Notes under the pieces: generated by a model
Database searches by the model: none
Told to the model about the DNA's origin: nothing
The model's input: the letters and a program-made list of their open reading frames with translations, nothing else
Shown: in pieces, positions 11,985 through 24,430 of the stretch
How positions within the stretch are numbered: position 1 is the stretch's first letter
Layout of the letters: every line of letters begins with the position of its first letter
NCBI GenBank assembly: GCA_028583685.1
Contig: JAMXIF010000077.1
Span: 13,496,150 to 13,560,149, forward strand
DNA length: 64,000 nt
Source: Petaurus breviceps papuanus
Taxonomy: Eukaryota > Chordata > Mammalia > Diprotodontia > Petauridae
Reading direction: 5' to 3'
Program-made: the position numbers and the translations under genes

Positions 11985-12479
11985 ATCATTCTTCTTTAAA
12001 ATAATATTAGTTGTCCAGATAAGCTGGTCTACCTAATTCTGTCCATATTTAACATTCCATCCCTAACCACTGTGCCTTTTCAAAAGTTGTCTCTGATGCC
12101 TGGAATATTCTCCCTCCCCTCCCCCCCACCTTGCCACTGGAAATTCTATTCAAGTGGCAAACATATATCGTCCTGAGGTCTGGGAAATCAGGGAAAGATA
12201 AAGCAGAGAATGAAAGAACTGATAGATCTAATATTAGTGTCAATTAATGAAAAATAAATACTAGAAAAGAGGCTACAGCAACACATTTTGTTTGATTCCA
12301 TCTTATTATTTTTCTAATTAACAAGCACATGTTTTCTCCCCCTTCTTCTAAACCTCCCCCACTAAACAAAAAAACATTATAAAAATAAAACTCATAACAA
12401 ATATGCATAGTGAAGTAAAGCAAATATCCTCATTGGTCATTTCCAAAAATGTATGTTTCATTGTGTATAATGAATCTAG

Positions 12480-13080
12480 GATAGTGGTTACAGAAACATG
12501 TAAATGTTTTATTTACTATGACCAAGTTGAATTTATGCCATGATTTCAAGGCTAGTTCTATATTAGTAAACCTATAAACATAATGGACTGCATAATAACA
12601 GAAAACAAACTCACATGATGTGACAAAAGCATGTCAATAGATGTAGAAAAAGAGTTCTTAAGCAAAAAGATCCTTTTATTTGTAAAAGAATACTAAAATG
12701 CATAGGGACAAATGGAACTTTCCTCAATGGTATCTATCTAACAGTAAATCTAGTGCTATTATAATAGATAACTGCAAAGGACTTTCCAATAAATTCAATC
12801 TTAAAGCAAGATATTCACTGTCACTGCTTTCATTGATTATTACTCTAGTAATTACTATATAATGATAACAATAAGATCAGATCAATTAGAGGAATATTCA
12901 TAAGCAAAGGGTAAAGAAAGTGATTTTTTTTCTCCAATTGGAGAACGGCTGAATAAATTTAGGTATTTGAATTTAACAATATTATTGTGCCCACTGTAAG
13001 TAAAAAAAGCAATGGATCCAGAGAATTCTTAGACTTGTGTGAACTAATGCAGAGTAAAGTGAGCAAGGACTGAAGAAAAA
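12480..13080 (+). repeat. Degenerate LINE-1 ORF2 and 3' fragment
   Basis: Contains a decayed copy of the ORF2 reverse-transcriptase stretch: 'tgaccaagttgaatttatgc' matches the same site in the younger copy at 13.47 kb, and 'aatagatgtagaaaaagag' follows. It then jumps to 3' sequence ('ccaattggagaacggctgaa'). It is older than the LINE-1 just downstream. Confidence 0.65.
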
Positions 13081-13082
13081 AA

Positions 13083-13327
13083 TTTTGTTGTTGTTTAGCA
13101 GGTTTTCAGTTATGTCCAACTCTTTGTGACTCCATTTGAGATTTTCTTGGCAAAGATACTGGAGTGTTTTGCCATTTCTTTCTTCAGCTCATTTTATAAA
13201 TGAGGAAACTGAGGCAAACAGGGTTAAGTAATTTCACTAGGATTACACAGCTAGGGTCTGAGGTAACATTTGAATTCAGGTCTTCCTGGCTCCAGGCCCA
13301 ACACTCTATCCACTGCACCACCTAGCA
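13083..13327 (-). repeat. Mar1-like CORE-SINE
   Basis: Full-length minus-strand SINE. The plus strand runs from 'ttgttgttgtttagcagg' through 'caactctttgtgactccatt' and 'gaggaaactgaggcaaacag' to 'ccactgcaccacctag', which is the reversed tRNA-like head. It separates two LINE-1 pieces. Confidence 0.85.
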
Positions 13328-13339
13328 TAAATTTTTTTT

Positions 13340-15885
13340 AAATAAAACAAAGACAAAACAGAGAAAGAAAATTACAGACCAATTTCCCTTATTAATATAG
13401 ATGTAAAAATTCTAAATAAAATATTAGCAAAAAGACTACAGCAATTCATCACAAAAATAATATACTTTTATCAGGTAGGATTTATTCCAGGAATGCAAGG
13501 GTGGTTCAATATCAGAAAAACTATCAGTATAATTGATCACATCAACAAAACTAGCAGAAACCATATGATTATCTCAATAGACTCAGAAAAGGCTTTTGAC
13601 AAAATACAACACCCATTCCTATTAAAAACACTAGAAAATATAGGAATAAATGGAGTCTTCCTTAAAATAATAGGTAGCATCTATCTAAAACCATCAGCAA
13701 GTATTATATGTAATGGGGAGAAGCTACAAGCATTTCCAATAAGATCAGGGATAAAATAAGGATGTCCACTATCACCCCTCTTATTCAATTGGGTACTAGG
13801 AATGTTAGCAGTAGCAATAAGAGAAGGAAAAGAAATTGAAGGAATCAAATTAGTCAAAGAAGAGACTAAGCTATCACTCTTTGAAGATGATATGATGATA
13901 TACTTAGAGAATCATAGAGAATCAAGTAAACTACTTGAGATAATAAACAAATTTGGCAAAGTTGCAGGATATAAAATAAACCCACATAAGTCCTCAGCAT
14001 TCCTATATATGTCTAACAAAATCCAAAAGCAAGAGATAGAAAGAGAAATTCCATTTAAAGTTACTATAGACATTATAAAATATTTGGGAATCTACCTACC
14101 AAAACAAACCCAGGACTTATATGAACACAATTACAAAACACTTTTCACACAAAGTCAGATCTAACAATCGCTCATGGCTAGGTGGAGCTAATATAATAAA
14201 AATGACAATTTTGCCTAAATTAAATTACATATTTGGTGCCATACCAATCAATCTACCAAAAAATTACTTTGTAGAGCTAGAAAAATAGTAGCAAAATTCA
14301 TTTGGAAGAACAAAAGGTCCAGAATATCAAGGCAATTAATGAAAAGAAATGCTAAGGAAGGTGACCTAGCTATACCAGATTTAGAATAGAGTAGTGGATC
14401 AATGGAACAGGTTGGGTACATGAGACTCAGCAGCCAATGACTATACTAATTTACTGTTTGTTAAACCCAAAGACCCCAGTTTTGGGGATAATAACAAACT
14501 ATTTGATAAAAACTCTGGGAAAACTGGAACATAGTATGGCAGAAATTGTGCATAGACCAATATCTAACACCATACACCAAAATAAAGTCAAAATGGGTGC
14601 ATAATCTAGGTATAAAGGCTGATACTGTAAGCCATCTGAGAGAACAAGGGATAGTTTACCTGTCAGATCTATGGAAAGGGGAAGACTTCATGATGAAACA
14701 AGGGTTAGAGAGCATTATAAAATGCAAAATGGATAATTTTGATTACATTAAATTGAAAAGCTTCTATACAAATAAAGCCAATGTTACCAAAATTAAGAGG
14801 GAAGTGGAAAATTGGGAAAGAATTTTTACAACCAGTGTCTCTGATAAAGGCCTCATTTCTAAAATATACAAAGAATTGAGTCAAATCTATAAGAATACAA
14901 GCCACTCCCTAATTGATAAATGGTCAAAGGATATGAACAGGCGGTTCTCAGGAGATGAAATTAAAGATATCTATAAGCATATGCAAATTAGAACAACTCT
15001 GATCAACCAGATTGGCTAAGATGACAAAACAGGAAAATGATAAATGCTGGAGAGGATGTGGAAAAATTGGAACACTAATGCATTATTGGTAGATTTGTGA
15101 ACTGATCCAGCCATTCTGGAGAGCAATCTGGAACTATGCCCAAAGGGCTATAAATAAGTGCATACTCTTTGACCCAGCAATACCACTTCTAGGGTTATAT
15201 CCCAAAGAGATCAGAGAAGTGGGAAAAGGACCAATATGTAGAAAAATGTTTCTAGTGGCTCTTTTTGTGGTGGCAAAGAATTGGAAATCAAGGAGATGCC
15301 CATCAATTGGGGAATGACTGAAGAGTTGCGGTATATGAATGTAATGGAATATTACTGTGCTATAAGAAATGAGGAGCAGACAGACTTCATAATAAACTGG
15401 AGAGACTTATGTAAACTGATGCTGAGCAAAAAGAGCAGAACCAGGAGAAATCTGTACACAATCACAGACACAACATATGTGTGACGACTGACTTCAATGG
15501 ACTGGGCTCCTCTCAACAATGTAAGGTTATAAGACAACTCCAAAAGACCCATGGTGGAAAGACATATTCATATCCAGAGAAAGAGGTGTAGAGTCCAAAT
15601 ATATATTGAAACAAACTACTTGTTTTGTTTCCTTTTCTTGTTTTGTTTTGTTTCCTCTTTCCTACTGATCAATCATTCCATGAGTTATAATCTTTCTTTA
15701 CAACCTGACTAATGATTAATGTGAAGATATTTGTAGATCCTATATTTGAGTGCATGCTGCCATGATTGGGGGGGGGGGGTGGAAGAGGTAGGAGAAAGAG
15801 GAGAAAAAATTTTAGACTCAGGGGACTGTGGAATGGAATGTGGAACTAAAAGTATATAAACAAATCAATTTTTTTAAAAATTATA
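13340..15885 (+). repeat. 5'-truncated LINE-1: ORF2 reverse transcriptase to 3'UTR
   Basis: Plus-strand LINE-1 starting inside ORF2. Translation gives RT blocks such as [36 protein letters not shown] and GCPLSPLLFN. The catalytic loop reads FEDDMM where the family has FADDMM. A stop replaces the glutamine of the conserved GVKQGCPLSP stretch at 13757-13759, and the frame is broken again near 14160 and 14390. ORF2 C-terminal sequence follows at 14546-15019, then the 3'UTR with a G-run near 15769. The copy cannot code for a working enzyme but is young enough to align end to end. Confidence 0.92.
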
Positions 15886-15889
15886 CTTT

Positions 15890-16480
15890 GATTATAATGA
15901 AGGAAAAAAAATTTGCAGAACTCTGATCAATGCAATAACCAGTCATGATTTCAAAAGAAGGACATGCTTCCTTCATGTCAGGAGAGAAGTGATAGACTAG
16001 AGATGCTAAATAAGATATATGTATTTGGACATTGCCTATATGTGGGGTTTTGCCTGAATATGACTATTTTTGAGGGAAGATTTTTGTTGAGGGAGGAGAT
16101 AATTATAGGAGGTGGATATTGATACAAAAAAAGTATAAGGAGCACAAATGAAACATTAAGAAATACATAGAGGGGCGGCCAGGTGGCTCATCGAGTAAGA
16201 GCACTGGTTCCAGTGTCGGGATGACCTGGGGATCAAATCTGGGCTCAGATACTTAACACCACACCCAGAAATGACTGGCCGTGTAACCTTGAGCAAGTTA
16301 CTTAACCCCGATTGCTTAAAAAAAAATACATAGAAATGAGTATAAGGACTTTAAGAAGGGGACAGAGACAAGGAGGCGGCCTTAGATTTACTGGGCAAAA
16401 TTATGATGTATATTTGAAAATAAGTTGTATATTATAGATATTCAAGGTTTAATATGCAATCTTCTTTTTTCTATTCTTTG
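15890..16480 (+). repeat. Older LINE-1 3'UTR piece
   Basis: 'cagaactctgatcaatgcaa' and 'gatttcaaaagaaggacatg' are LINE-1 3' phrases. The piece is split by the SINE at 16171-16323. Confidence 0.5.
16171..16323 (+). repeat. tRNA-derived SINE with 10-bp target duplication
   Basis: Head 'gcggccaggtggctcatcga' with a tRNA-like A-box, then 'gatgacctggggatcaaatc' as a decayed B-box and a 'ccgtgtaaccttgagcaag' core. Target duplication aaatacatag lies at 16161-16170 and 16324-16333. The head differs visibly from the other SINEs here, so it may be a separate subfamily. Confidence 0.85.
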
Positions 16481-17149
16481 TATATGAAAATCTTCATTTT
16501 GTTGATTGTCATTAAATTTATAATGAAAATGACTTTTTAAGGAGAGGATTCAAATAGACTTTATGAAACAATTCATGAAATATTGTAATTATCATCCCAG
16601 GGAAGAAAAATAAATTTGTTTCGCTGACTTGAAATTTATGGTATGATATCAAAATAAACTTTTGAATGATTGCCTTAGAATTCAGGATGAGAATTAAGAA
16701 GGCAACTAGTCAAGTAGTAGGTAGGAAGAGAGGTGTAGTTGTCCCTAAAGCTTTCTACATTCATTATATTCTACAACTCTTCTACTAACCTACATTTGAC
16801 TATCAGATTGTACCTGAAGAGCAGGCTTCTACTAGTCCCATCAGTGCCTAGTGGTAACCCTGAGGGGCTGGTGGGATGTTTTTCTAATGCTATAACTCAC
16901 CAGCTCACAATGATTATCAGCTGATAAGAATTAGCTGGAATTAATTAGCTTTTAGAAGTGGATATTACCACAGTGGTATAATTGATAGAAAATATCTCAC
17001 CAAGTCTGTGACACATTGTCCTATCAATACCCCTCGAATCCAAGGGAAAACACACTCAAACTTAGAGAAAACTTATGGCAAAGGAGTAACACAGATTCTG
17101 GGTATCATTTTTCTAGGATCCTCGAGATGTTTCCTTTAGGTGTGGTAGA
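16481..17149. other. Unassigned intergenic stretch
   Basis: AT-rich sequence with no recognised gene, RNA or repeat. Confidence 0.4.
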
Positions 17150-17762
17150 GCATTTCTCTTTTTTTTAGTAGTATTTTTCCAATTATTTGTAAAGACAATT
17201 TTTAGCATTCATCTTTACAAAATTTTGAGTTCCAAATTTTTCTCCCTTCTTCCTAAAACAGTAAGCAATTTGATGTAGATTTATCTATGTGCAATTCCAT
17301 ACAACATATTTCCATATTAGTCATAGCTGTGAAAGAAGAAACAGGCCAAAAGCGGGAGGAGAAGGTGGGACAAGGAAAAAAATAAAGTGAAAATAAGTAT
17401 GCTTCAATCTGCATTCAGAGTCCTTCAGTTCTTTCTGTGGATGTGAATAGCATTTTCCATCATAAGACCTTTGTAATTGTCTTGATCATTATATCGCTGA
17501 GAAGAGCTAAATTCTTTCATATTTGATCTTCACACAATGTAGCTGTTACTGTGCACAATGTTCTCCTGGTTCTGCTCATTTCACTTTGTATCATTTCATA
17601 TAAGTCTTTCCAGGTTTGAAATACACCTGCTCATTCATTATTTCTTATTACACAATGGTATTCCATTACATTCATATACCACAGCTTGTTCAGTCATTCC
17701 CCAATGGCTAGGAATCCCCTCAATTTCCAATTTATTTGCCACCACAAGAAGGGTGGAGCACT
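17150..17762 (-). repeat. LINE-1 3' end
   Basis: Minus-strand copy matching the same region as 1440-2035 and 30265-31385. The plus strand shows 'ttttgagttccaaatttttc', 'gttctcctggttctgctcat' and 'cagtcattccccaatggcta'. Confidence 0.8.
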
Positions 17763-18439
17763 TTCTGCTGGGGTCCCTTGTAGAACCCTGAATCTGCTTT
17801 TCCTTATCACACCCAATGGGTCTACACTTCCAATGAAGACATTGCTGTCTTGTGATCTAAGAACATTGCTAGAAGGGAAAATTCCTTTAGATTCTTTAAG
17901 GTTACAAAGTCCTGAGGGGAAGGAAGAGGAGAGACTGAGTTTAAGGTGGAGAATGATAAGGGTGGCTCTTCTCTATACACTCCCCGAAAGCAATTTGGGG
18001 CTTATCTCTCTATCCTCTCTGCTACCAAATGCTCCTTCTCTACAATCATAATTCTGAACTGGCTTGGTTTCTTATACAAAACCTATAAGGAATAGCAATC
18101 AATACAAACATATTTTTTGTGTAATATCATTTGGCTTCATCCAATGGCCTTTAATACCTTCCAAACTGAGAAAGAATTTCTTTGAATTTTTTCTGTTTAT
18201 CCTAAATATTGTTGACTCAATAGAATTATTTAGAACTGTTCACACATGACTTTTACCTCTAATAGACTGATTCATAGTTCTCATCTGACAAAGATATCAT
18301 CTATTGCAACTTTTAATTTCTTTTTATTGGAGTAATTAGTTCTACCTTTGCATTTATATACAGTATTTATATTTACTTCTCTGTGTGTGTGTTATTTCTA
18401 TTCCTTAGAATGTATTTTCCTTAAAGGCAAGAGCAGTTT
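17763..18439. other. Unassigned stretch after LINE-1
   Basis: No recognised gene or repeat family. The first part may be additional LINE-1 or LTR-like sequence, but I cannot support it. Confidence 0.35.
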
Positions 18440-18515
18440 AAGTTTGTATCTTTATATTCCTAGTGCTTTGTGCAATGCCCAACACATAGCAAGCTTTTAA
18501 TAAATGTTGATTAGA
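18440..18515 (+). repeat. L2-type 3' end fragment
   Basis: 'cctagtgctttgtgcaatgc', 'caacacatagcaagc' and 'ttaataaatgttga' form the plus-strand 3' end of an L2-like LINE. Confidence 0.7.
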
Positions 18516-18746
18516 TTGAATTGATCTGAACTAAATTGAATTGAAGATACATGTTCATGGTCAGAATCAAATGATCTTCTGTTTGAACTGTTTGTTTCGC
18601 ACTTTCAAATATACAAGTTTCTGAAATACAAAGCCCTACTTGCTGGCGAATGGGGTAATAATTCTATACTATTTTTAAATGCAACATTTATATTAAGAAC
18701 TTGAATAAGTTAAATGTAAAATTGGTCTGATGAAGGAAACAAAATA

Positions 18747-18760
18747 CCACTAGATGGCAG
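18747..18760 (+). promoter_or_regulatory. CTCF consensus match
   Basis: The sequence CCACTAGATGGCAG fits the CTCF core CCASYAGRKGGCRS at every position. It lies about 7.9 kb left of the first tRNA gene. A motif match does not prove binding. Confidence 0.5.
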
Positions 18761-18924
18761 ACTTTACCAACTGATTTAACAAGTGGCTACTAATTCAAGA
18801 AATAGGCTGAATCAATGGGTGAATGAAACTACAATTTCATACCAGCTTTTTCTCCAAGGAATTTGACACTGGCCACATTTCAAGCTTTGTTTTTAATCCC
18901 AACATTGTCTAGCAAAAATGAAGC

Positions 18925-19110
18925 ATGTGACTTCAAGTTAGAAAAGACCTCAGAGAGCCTGTGGTTCTACCTTTTCATTTCGCAGCTAAAGAAACTGGGA
19001 TCTATAGAGGAAAAGTAGATAACACAAAATCAAAAAGGGTGTGAATGAGGAGTCAGAACTCAAACCCAAGACCTCTGATTCTCAATGTATTCTTCCCACT
19101 GTACCACATT
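18925..19110 (-). repeat. MIR-like relic
   Basis: 'gttagaaaagacctcagag', 'ctaaagaaactgggatc' and 'caagacctctgattctcaat' are reverse-strand MIR steps, strongly diverged. Confidence 0.6.
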
Positions 19111-19464
19111 GTGCTGAGAACAGAGTATATCCTTTCAAAAATCTTCTTTTCATTCATTAAGATACATGATGCTTCGAAGTTTCAAGTGTTAGAAGTTAGA
19201 GGTTCTTGGTGTTTAAAAGTATTTGTGTTTGATAAATGACTTCTTTGGATTTTTATAAATTTGTTTGTATTCCAATAATTCCCACTGATCATTGAAAGTT
19301 TACACGAATAACTAAGTAGTAATTTTATCCCAGACTGAGAAGTTATATACTCTATGTAAACATTTGTAGATATCACTGAAATACCAAAATAAATTTGTGA
19401 GAGACACAAGCTCTGTGACTATCTACTTTTAAAATAAAAAGTAAGCTTATAAAGTGCATTAGAA

Positions 19465-20130
19465 ACATCACTTATTAATAAAGTTATTATTATGTGCCAG
19501 GCACTATATTAGAAATTGGGGAAGTATATACCAAAAAAAAAATGAGAGTATGTTCCATATATACATATAAGTAATAAGTTATAAGATCATGGGGGGATGG
19601 AATGGGAAGACAATAATTGCTAGTGGGTGGGGTTGTGAATCAGGTAGGAAGTGGCATTTGAGTTGAAATAAGGATTCTAAGAGAGGTAGGAAAGGAGAGA
19701 ATTCTAGGCAAAAAGAGGATGCTTTTTTCAAAGGCACAAGGAGGAACATGTGACATCATATGTGAGGAAGTCCAGGCTGCTGTCTGGACCTTGAAAGAAA
19801 TGAAGAGAAGTCTATAACAAGACTAGAAAAAAATGGAACCAGATTGTGAAGAAATTTGAATTCCAAGCAGAAGAGATAGTATTTTGATCTTGGAGTAATT
19901 AAACCCTCCTATAATTCACTGAAGAGGAGAGGGACATGATCAGAACTCTACTTTAGTAAAAATCACTTTGGCAGCAGAAGAATGTATTGGAGAACAGAGC
20001 TACACTAGGCATGGAGACCAATTATAAGGCTGTTGCAATAAATAATACAGGCAAGAGGCAATGAGGACTAGAATTAGGAAAGTAGCCAAGTGAGTAGAGA
20101 GAAAGGTAAAATTCACTTCTGGATGCAAGG
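19465..20130 (-). repeat. L2-like LINE fragment
   Basis: 'tattatgtgccaggcactat', 'ggaagtggcatttgagttga', 'gagagaattctaggcaaa' and 'ggcagcagaagaatg' appear in the order seen in the longer L2-like copies. Confidence 0.65.
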
Positions 20131-20174
20131 TTGAAGTATTTCACAAATAAATCCTAATTAATGCATTTGAATGC

Positions 20175-20709
20175 TGTAGCAGCAAGCACCCCAGCCTCCC
20201 CAGGGTGTCTGCCACCACAGGTTCTTGGATCTGCTTTGATAAAGGAAAGCAACTCAAAATGGGTTAACAAGCTTACTTTAATCAGTCAAATATGTATTGT
20301 TTACCTAGTTCAGGTGAAAAAGCTCAGCACCCTGAACTTCAGAGTATACAGACAGAATTATCAAGACAGAGAAACAGATCAAGTAGAAAGTTTCCAAACT
20401 GTCCAACCATTACATCCATACCAAATCAACATCTGGGTTTCAACATCTGGGTTTTTCAAAGCCAAGGGGGGGCTCTCAACAACGGCTTCCCAGAATACAG
20501 ATGAAATCACAGAACACTTCTCAAAGTGAGCCCCAAAACAAAGCTACACATCAGGGCTTATATAGCCTTCTCCTGGCTCAAAGAATGTAACAACCTTATT
20601 CACTCACTGGCCAATCAAGAAGTATCTACTGAAAAACAAGCCTCCAACCCCAGGCTCCAGGTTTAGCCTAGGGGCAGGGAAGATTTTAAAAATTTACATT
20701 CCCATTACA
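20175..20709 (-). mobile_element. Solo LTR (endogenous retrovirus fossil) with 5-bp target duplication
   Basis: A 535-base element with TG...CA ends, flanked by aatgc at 20170-20174 and 20710-20714. On the minus strand it has a TATA box ('gctatataagccc') near 20565 in the expected place for an LTR. No internal retroviral genes accompany it, so it is a solo LTR left by recombination. A 5-bp duplication suits class I or ERV-L-like elements. It contains a short internal direct repeat, 'caacatctgggttt', twice. Confidence 0.8.
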
Positions 20710-20984
20710 AATGCATAGGTAGAGAATAAAAACATAATATTTAAAGTGTTATCATCCACCACTCTAGTGAAAAGTTTTGTTTTGTTTTGTTTTTTTCATT
20801 CTTGAGGCTGCACTAAGAGACAGAGAATCTGGTTTCTCATATCTATAAAGGTAGTAAGAACCAGGCCACAAAACTATTTACTAAGGGAACTGGGGATTTT
20901 TAGTCTAAAGAAGACCTAGGAGAAATATAATAGTTGTCTTCAAGTATTTGAAACTGTATCATTTAGAAACAGAAATAGGCCTCT

Positions 20985-21190
20985 TCTGATTGACACCAAG
21001 ACACTGGCTCATTGAATCTTGGTTCTAAAAATGAAAGGGACCTCAAAGGCCATCTAGTCCCAACTAGAGCATTTGACAGTTTAAGAAACTAACTTAGGGT
21101 GTTTAAGTGACTTGACAAAGGTCACACAGGTGATAAACAGCAAGCATAGAATGGATTTTCAAAAGCGTACTCTCCAAGGAACTGGAGAGG
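20985..21190 (-). repeat. MIR-like relic
   Basis: 'aaagggacctcaaaggccat', 'ctagtcccaac', 'gtttaagtgacttgacaaag' and 'gtcacacagg' are reverse-strand MIR/CORE-SINE steps. Confidence 0.7.
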
Positions 21191-21414
21191 TTTATTTGGA
21201 AGAAAAGATTTGGTGGGAGGGGTGGGACACATGATTACTTTCTTTAAATATTTTAAGGTCATCCCAAAAAGAAAACTCCTAGGAATATTATAGCCAGGTT
21301 CCAGAATTCCCAGATTAAGGAGAGAATATTACAAGCAGCCAGGAAGAAATAATTTGAATATTGTGGAAACACAATCAGGATAAAAAAAATATTTTAAGGT
21401 CTATTCTGTGGAAA

Positions 21415-21685
21415 TAGAGAGGAAGCCCACTGTAGTTCCAGTTGATAGAACAATGGACTTGGAGTCAGCAAGATCCAGGTTCAAATTCCAAACCCTGTGT
21501 GATTCTGGGTAAATCAATTAACCTCCTTCAGCCTCACTTTCTTTATGTGTAACCTGAGGATAACAATATCTATAACACTATATCCCAGACCTATTGTGAG
21601 AATAAAATAAAATAATGTATGTAAAGCACTTTGAAAACCTTAAAGTGCTATGTTATTGTCAGTTATTGTTATAATTATTATCAGA
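21415..21685 (+). repeat. MIR, near full length
   Basis: Plus-strand MIR order: head 'agtt...tagaacaatggacttgg', 'caggttcaaattcc', 'tgtgattctgggtaaatc', 'acctccttcagcctcac' and the 'gtaaagcactttgaaaacct' tail. Confidence 0.8.
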
Positions 21686-22124
21686 TGATTTATTCTTCCT
21701 CAAATGGCAGACTTAGTAACAGTGAAGTTGATGTTACAGGGACAGGAATTTCAACTCAGTATAGGAAGGAGTCTCCTAACGATTAATGCTGTCCTCAAAT
21801 GGAAAGAGCTGTCTGAGAAGGTAGGGAATTTCCCTGGACAATCATTTGTCAGAGATACTATAAAGGGAATTCATGCTTCCAGTGAGGTAAAAAACCAAGT
21901 GACTTCTGGGGCCCTCTCCAATTCTATAATTCTACAAGTCGATTTTTTTTTTAAATCTAAAGCTAGATGTACTAGGTATGAGATCTAAAGTATCATTATC
22001 ACCATCATCACCAACTTGAATTTTTCAGAACCTAAATATTTATGGTATTGGAATAGACTTTGTCCAACTAGATCTGAAATGCCAGACTGTTGGGTCCTAA
22101 ATAATGGTGGTGGGGATATTTTCA

Positions 22125-22350
22125 ACTTCTGAGCAGTTGGTTTAGTGAATAATGTGCTGAAAGCTGAAAGACTTGAGTTAAAATCCCAAGTCATCAGCAT
22201 AGGGCGACCCCTGGATAAGTTACTTAACTTTTCTCAACCTGAGTTTCCTTTTCTGTAAAATAGAAATTTACCTATCTCACAGGGCTGTTTTAAGGATCAA
22301 AATGAACTAATATTTAAAGTACTATGTGCATGCCAGCTATTGCTATTAAT
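22125..22350 (+). repeat. MIR, near full length
   Basis: 'aagacttgagttaaaatccc', 'ggataagttacttaac', 'tctcaacctgagtttcc' and 'ctcacagggctgttttaagg' follow plus-strand MIR order. Confidence 0.75.
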
Positions 22351-22799
22351 TTTATTTGTCTTCAAAATCTCATCAAAATTGAAGGGAAATAATTTTAGGT
22401 ACCATTAATGAGTTACTCCAAAGATTCCAGGGATATCCCCAACCATCCCATTCTAAAGTGACTTTTCCCTCTTCTGAACTCCTAAAGCAACTGTTATTTG
22501 TATGACACACCCTTCTGATTTCATAATGGCTTCCTGTCTTCCTATCCTTGGAAAAATTGTAACTCCCAGGATGTTTAATAACTTAGCTCCTACTTGCAAG
22601 GAAACCAATCCAAGCCTTGCCAGAATGGCTATTATTTCTATATCATCATACCACCTTATAAGATCTATAAAAAACAGAAACTCAGAGTTGGAAAGACCTC
22701 AGAGACTATCAAGTCCTATTGAATACTGATAAAGTGTCTTCTTTAAAAGTTCCATTCAGTGACACCTAAGTTCAGTCAAATCAAGTTTACCAAACAATT

Positions 22800-24430
22800 T
22801 GTTGAGCTAAGTATATTCCTTCTTGTTTTTCTTTCTATTGAATTTATCTAACACTGAAAGAGGGGTATTATAGTCTCCCACTACTGTTGCTACTATTAAT
22901 CTCTCACTAAAATTGACCTGCGTTTCCTTTTAATAACTTAGCCTGTATGCAATTCAATGCATATGTATTTAATGTTATTATTTTTACTGTATATGATATA
23001 GTTGCTTATTTGTCATTTTTTTTATTATTATTGTTGCCTTATCTGAGATCAAGCTTGGAACTCCTGCTTTTTTTTTATATTTGTCTGAGGTGTGATAAAT
23101 TTTTTACATCCCTTCATTTTCACTTTGTATGAAAATCCACACATTGAATACAATACTCCTATTCAGCAAATTATTGAGTTTTGGTTTTTTATCCATTGCT
23201 TTACTACATTTCTTTTCATTAGGAAATTTAATTCATTCTCATTTTGCATTATAACTTTTAAATTTGTGTTTTCTTTAGTTAATGTTTTATACAGCTACAG
23301 AGAGAGAGAGAGACATACTAAATTTACTTCTTCTTTTAAGTTAACTCTTAGTTTCTGATATTTGTGATTTTTTATTATGCAAGTCAAAATCTTATCTCCT
23401 ACCTTGAGTCCCCTTCTTTCTCACTACCCTATTGAATACCAAGCATCTTGTATTTACTTTTAGTGTTATTCTTTCTCTCTTTTGTTTATCTTAAGTTTTC
23501 ATCTTTGATAAGTATAAGGTAATTAAACATCTCTCCTCTACTCATCCATTTTTTGCTTCAATGATAGTCATTTGTAATATTCCTTTCCAAGAAATGTTAG
23601 TTTTCTCCTACTTCCTTTCTTAATTCTAAATACCCCTCTAGAATTCTTTCCCAGGAATATTCTTCTCAGTGGAGGCAGAAGGGTACAGTAGGAAGTATTC
23701 TGTGATCTATGTAGGGGTTCCAACCCTGTTTTTTGTCCTTTTCTTCTCTGACAATACACCATCCTCCTTTGGTTTGCCCATTCTTCCAGCCTATTTCCTA
23801 ACTTCTGGACCTGATGTTAGGCTGGAGTCTGCCACATTTGTGGAAGGAAAGTCTGGACTGAACTTGTTGTGGCCTTCTTAGGAAAAAAAGTTAGCTAATA
23901 ACACAACACTTAAGTGTTGCATTATTCCAAGATGTCAGAAACAGACGAGAGGGCTACAGACTTTCAGTATTCTCACAGATGTCTGTTTTAGGGTGAAGTC
24001 TGAATGTTGCCCCCCTGATCTGAGCTCTATGAGCTCATGACCTGGATTTGGGTCTGGGCAAGAGTAGATGCTGCTGGATTTCACCCTTATCAGCTACTTG
24101 TTAGCAGTTGTCCTTGTCTTAATACCCTGGTATGGGTCTAGGGGTGCCCCAATAAGATACTAGGGAATCCTCTTCTGCTGGTATTCAGCCTCTCCTTGGG
24201 CACTGGAGCGATTCTCCCAGAATGCTCTTGACCCAACCTTTTCTCCATTGTCCACAGACCTTCTTGCCTACCTCCATATGCCAAGCAAAGGTGGACAAAT
24301 TACTCATTGTGACTTTTTCTGGATTTCCCTCTCAGGATTCAATCAGGTACATTTTCTATATCTATTTGGAGTAATTTGTGGAAAATAATCCACCACAATG
24401 CTCCCTGTCACTCTGCCATCTTGGCTTTTC
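22800..24430 (-). repeat. Old LINE-1, 5' half
   Basis: Minus-strand LINE-1 judged from 'tatagtctcccactactgtt' and 'ctgagatcaagcttggaact' near 22870-23060 (ORF2 endonuclease side) and from the right edge 'ctctgccatcttggcttttc', which reversed is a typical LINE-1 start ('aagatggcagag'). It has no long open frame. It includes a (GA)n patch near 23300. Confidence 0.5.

Noticed and set aside
21704-21988. Open frame of 94 residues starting MADLVTVKL
   Set aside because: It starts at the end of a MIR, has no recognised domain, and shows no splice or start context supporting an exon.
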